Assembly: GCA_003529705.1 (NCBI GenBank)
Contig: DPVA01000003.1
Span: forward strand, 1-16,506
DNA length: 16,506 nt
Source: Gammaproteobacteria bacterium
GTDB taxonomy: Bacteria; Pseudomonadota; Gammaproteobacteria; Arenicellales; UBA868
Direction of reading: 5' to 3'
Every line of letters starts with the position of its first letter. Within the stretch, counting starts at the first letter, position 1. Position numbers and translations under genes: made by a program. Below the pieces are notes generated by a model that saw only the letters and a program-made list of their open reading frames with translations, was not told the origin of the DNA and searched no databases. This document shows, piece after piece, positions 14,705-16,506 of this stretch.

Positions 14705-14908
14705 ATGAGCGAAAAACAGGAATTGATTCGCAAGATGCTCAAAATGCAAAAAGAATTCATTGCCCAAGAGCATGAGGGCGGCGTTGACCCCAAAGATTAC
14801 TTCGCACCGGAGGACGACCACCCTCTGGCGGGCTTTCGCGAGTCTTATGCCGACATCGCGACACAGGTCGTGGACCTGGCCCACGAGGAAAAGGGTTCCA
14901 AACGCTAG
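14705..14908 (+). CDS. Small charged unknown protein, 67 residues
   Basis: I do not recognise this protein. It begins MSEKQELIRKMLKMQKEFIAQEH, a strongly amphipathic helix with alternating Lys and Met/Ile, continues with EGGVDPKDYFAPEDDHPL and a second helix (GFRESYADIATQVVDLAHEE), and ends with basic residues. It has no cysteine and no membrane segment. The start at 14705 is preferred because AGGAGA lies 8 bases before the ATG; the frame is open back to a TTG at 14639. It follows the RspA-like gene after 62 bases and ends the plus-strand operon, 27 bases from a convergent gene. A partner of the RspA-like protein is possible but not shown. Confidence 0.7.
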   Translation: MSEKQELIRKMLKMQKEFIAQEHEGGVDPKDYFAPEDDHPLAGFRESYADIATQVVDLAHEEKGSKR

Positions 14909-14935
14909 GTAACACCATTATGCGGAGGCTGGCTT

Positions 14936-15982
14936 TTAGAACTTCAGACGCTCCGCCATCTCCGAGCTCAGGGTGAAATCTGAACCGGCAACGCCCCTGC
15001 GATAAGCCTCCAGCAGGTGCGAGGCACCTTCCAGCCAATGCCTTGCTCCTTCCCGAACCACCTGCTTTAGCCGTGAAGCACTACTCCGGATGAGGAACTC
15101 CTCGTAAGCCTCCACCAGCGCCGGGAAAAGTTGGCGACGGAGACCGGTCATGGTGGCAAAATAAAAATGCAAGGATGCCTGGTCTTTTTCGGCCAACAGT
15201 GCTGGTAACACCATGAGACAGTCCGCCAGATTATCGCGGACCGTGCGCATCAGGGCTTCCGTGGCCCGGTCTTCGGTGGCCGACAACATGTCCTCCCAAT
15301 CGCTGCCTAACTGCTCCCCGCAGACTCGCTCACCCAATTCGTGCAGGATAGCCGTCTCCGAGAACGCCTCCACCATCTGCTCCATGGCATTTTTGGCATC
15401 CTCGGTAAAACCGTAACTGTCGAGCGCACGGGACAATGCGTTGCGCGGCTTTTTCCACTGCCACTCCTCGATCATTTCCCAGAGAGCCCGGCGCAATGAC
15501 TCACGCCTTATCCAGATGGTGTCACCCCGCGTCATCGCGGGAGGGGCGATCATCTCCCGGACTTTTTCAGTGTCAGTGCACAAGAGCCGGTAGCCTTCAC
15601 CTGACTCCGACGCGGACAAGCAGCCGACAGAAAAGATCGGCTTGCCGAATCGACCTACACCGGCACTGTAACCATAACCTAGCGGCACCAGCCAGGTATT
15701 CACCGCATCAACATCGAAGGCATCCACCTGTTGTCCGGGTAACGGCAATGGCCGGTAGGATGCATCCTCCAACGTAGCCCAATAGCTTTCACGTCTGTGG
15801 ACCCATTCACCAACTGCACCTGCACCGAGCACCACATCAGGACCTAACTGTCGTTCCCAGCGGAAATATTCACGCATATGCATGAGGTAGACACACAAAG
15901 AATAGCTACCCGCGTGCCGCGCATCCGAGACGTCACAGTTGTGTCGTACCGCGTCCAAAAATAAGGTGGGCAACGCTGGCAT
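14936..15982 (-). CDS. Conserved protein of unknown function, 348 residues
   Basis: The N-terminal block DAVRHNCDVSDARHAGSYSLCVYLMHMREYFRWE looks highly conserved and recalls a proteobacterial family labelled Sfum_1244, though I name that from memory with low certainty. The rest is mainly helical: a middle part with PLGYGYSAGVGRFGKPIFSVG and RESLRRALWEMIEEWQWKKPRNALSRALDSYG, and a C-terminal helical bundle (ALVEAYEEFLIRSSASRLKQVVREG). No signal peptide or membrane helix is seen. ATG at 15982 is preferred over an in-frame GTG at 15991, since AAGGTG lies at normal spacing before it. It is convergent with the accessory operon and divergent from the gene at 16025. It is not DsrS as far as I can judge. 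Function unknown. Confidence 0.8.
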   Translation of the reverse strand: MPALPTLFLDAVRHNCDVSDARHAGSYSLCVYLMHMREYFRWERQLGPDVVLGAGAVGEWVHRRESYWATLEDASYRPLPLPGQQVDAFDVDAVNTWLVPLGYGYSAGVGRFGKPIFSVGCLSASESGEGYRLLCTDTEKVREMIAPPAMTRGDTIWIRRESLRRALWEMIEEWQWKKPRNALSRALDSYGFTEDAKNAMEQMVEAFSETAILHELGERVCGEQLGSDWEDMLSATEDRATEALMRTVRDNLADCLMVLPALLAEKDQASLHFYFATMTGLRRQLFPALVEAYEEFLIRSSASRLKQVVREGARHWLEGASHLLEAYRRGVAGSDFTLSSEMAERLKF

Positions 15983-16024
15983 GGGTGACACCTTAAGATA
16001 AAATCCCGGTCCAACGCAACGATT

Positions 16025-16506
16025 ATGAAAACACGTATTCGCGACCGGTGGCGTAACCCCGGACAGCCTGAGTCAGCCGAAAAGAACGGACAGGCGCTCG
16101 GGTACGTCTGCTGGCAGTTGGCACTGACCGCCGCCCGTAACCTCCATGTAGAAAACTTTATTTATCAGGATGACGTACAACGGGTAGCAGTTATTCGCGA
16201 GTACCTGGTGTTTCTGGTACACGCCGCCGACCGTCTGGCCTTTGATTCACTTGCAGAACATGACCGCGCCACCTTTGTCGCTGCGCTTGCCCACGCCTGC
16301 GCCGGACAGTTTCACAGAAACGCGGCTGAAGTGCTGGGGTCCGGCGACTACCGTGTGCAATTCATCGATACGCTCAATCGCCGCAACGGCCATTATGGCG
16401 CGTGCAGTTTCAGCGATGGGGTACCTGGATATGCCCTGCTAAGGGCATTCAGTGACCACATTCAGGAGGTTATGGGAAGCAATCAGACCAACCGCTGGGT
16501 GATGGA
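16025..16506 (+). CDS. Unknown protein, N-terminal 160 residues (cut by window end)
   Basis: The frame is open from ATG 16025 to the last base, so the 3' end is missing. The product starts MKTRIRDRWRNPGQPESAEK and continues with GYVCWQLALTAARNLHVENFIYQ, VIREYLVFLVHAADRLAFDSL, a segment around DYRVQFIDTLNRRNGHYG, and a final visible block NQTNRWVMD. It looks like a soluble, largely helical proteobacterial protein of about 180 residues that I have no function for. Its start codon is 42 bases from that of the divergent minus-strand gene, so the two probably share a regulatory region. The ribosome binding site is weak. Confidence 0.7.
   Translation, partial: MKTRIRDRWRNPGQPESAEKNGQALGYVCWQLALTAARNLHVENFIYQDDVQRVAVIREYLVFLVHAADRLAFDSLAEHDRATFVAALAHACAGQFHRNAAEVLGSGDYRVQFIDTLNRRNGHYGACSFSDGVPGYALLRAFSDHIQEVMGSNQTNRWVM

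Noticed and set aside
14936..15982. Identification of the 348-aa gene as dsrS
   Set aside because: The size is similar to DsrS, but the sequence, as far as I recall that family, does not match, and dsrS is normally downstream of dsrN and dsrR, not here.

Overview
This window holds almost an entire dissimilatory sulfur-oxidation (reverse dsr) locus, preceded by a divergent accessory operon that is much less familiar. On the minus strand, reading from about 11.2 kb down to base 1, the order is dsrA-dsrB-dsrE-dsrF-dsrH-dsrC-dsrM-dsrK-dsrL-dsrJ-dsrO-dsrP-dsrN, with dsrN cut by the left edge. This is the order of the purple sulfur bacterium Allochromatium vinosum. The presence of dsrEFH and dsrL, DsrC with two C-terminal cysteines, and moderate-to-high GC point to a sulfur-oxidising gammaproteobacterium (Chromatiales/Ectothiorhodospiraceae-like or a related chemolithotroph) rather than a sulfate reducer. 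The genus cannot be told from the window.

The dsr genes work as one pathway. DsrEFH passes sulfane sulfur to DsrC in the cytoplasm. DsrC hands it to the DsrAB siroheme sulfite reductase running in the oxidative direction, with DsrL as the NAD(P)-linked iron-sulfur flavoprotein that takes the electrons. Oxidised DsrC interacts with the membrane complex DsrMKJOP (cytochrome b, HdrD-like Fe-S protein, periplasmic triheme cytochrome, Tat-exported ferredoxin, NrfD-like quinone-interacting subunit). DsrN is a CobB-type amidase linked to siroheme amidation. Gene spacing is tight throughout, as in one long operon.

The 479-base region 11234-11712 separates dsrA from a head-to-head plus-strand operon. 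It contains a long imperfect dyad (11443-11480) and, further on, a set of mutually exclusive hairpins including a terminator-like one (11557-11636).

The plus-strand operon (11713-14908) encodes a TauD/TfdA-type Fe(II)/2-oxoglutarate dioxygenase, a 70-residue unknown protein, a 234-residue helical unknown protein, a protein that closely resembles the Cas6/Cmx6 family of CRISPR RNA endonucleases, a DsrC-family protein with no cysteine at all (RspA-like), and a 67-residue charged protein. No CRISPR array or other cas gene is visible. This operon, in particular a Cas6-like RNA-processing protein next to a cysteine-less DsrC paralogue and divergent from dsr, is the strongest candidate for an undescribed system in the window.

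The right end (14936-16506) carries a minus-strand gene for a conserved unknown protein of 348 residues and, only 42 bases from its start codon and divergent from it, the beginning of another unknown gene that runs off the window.
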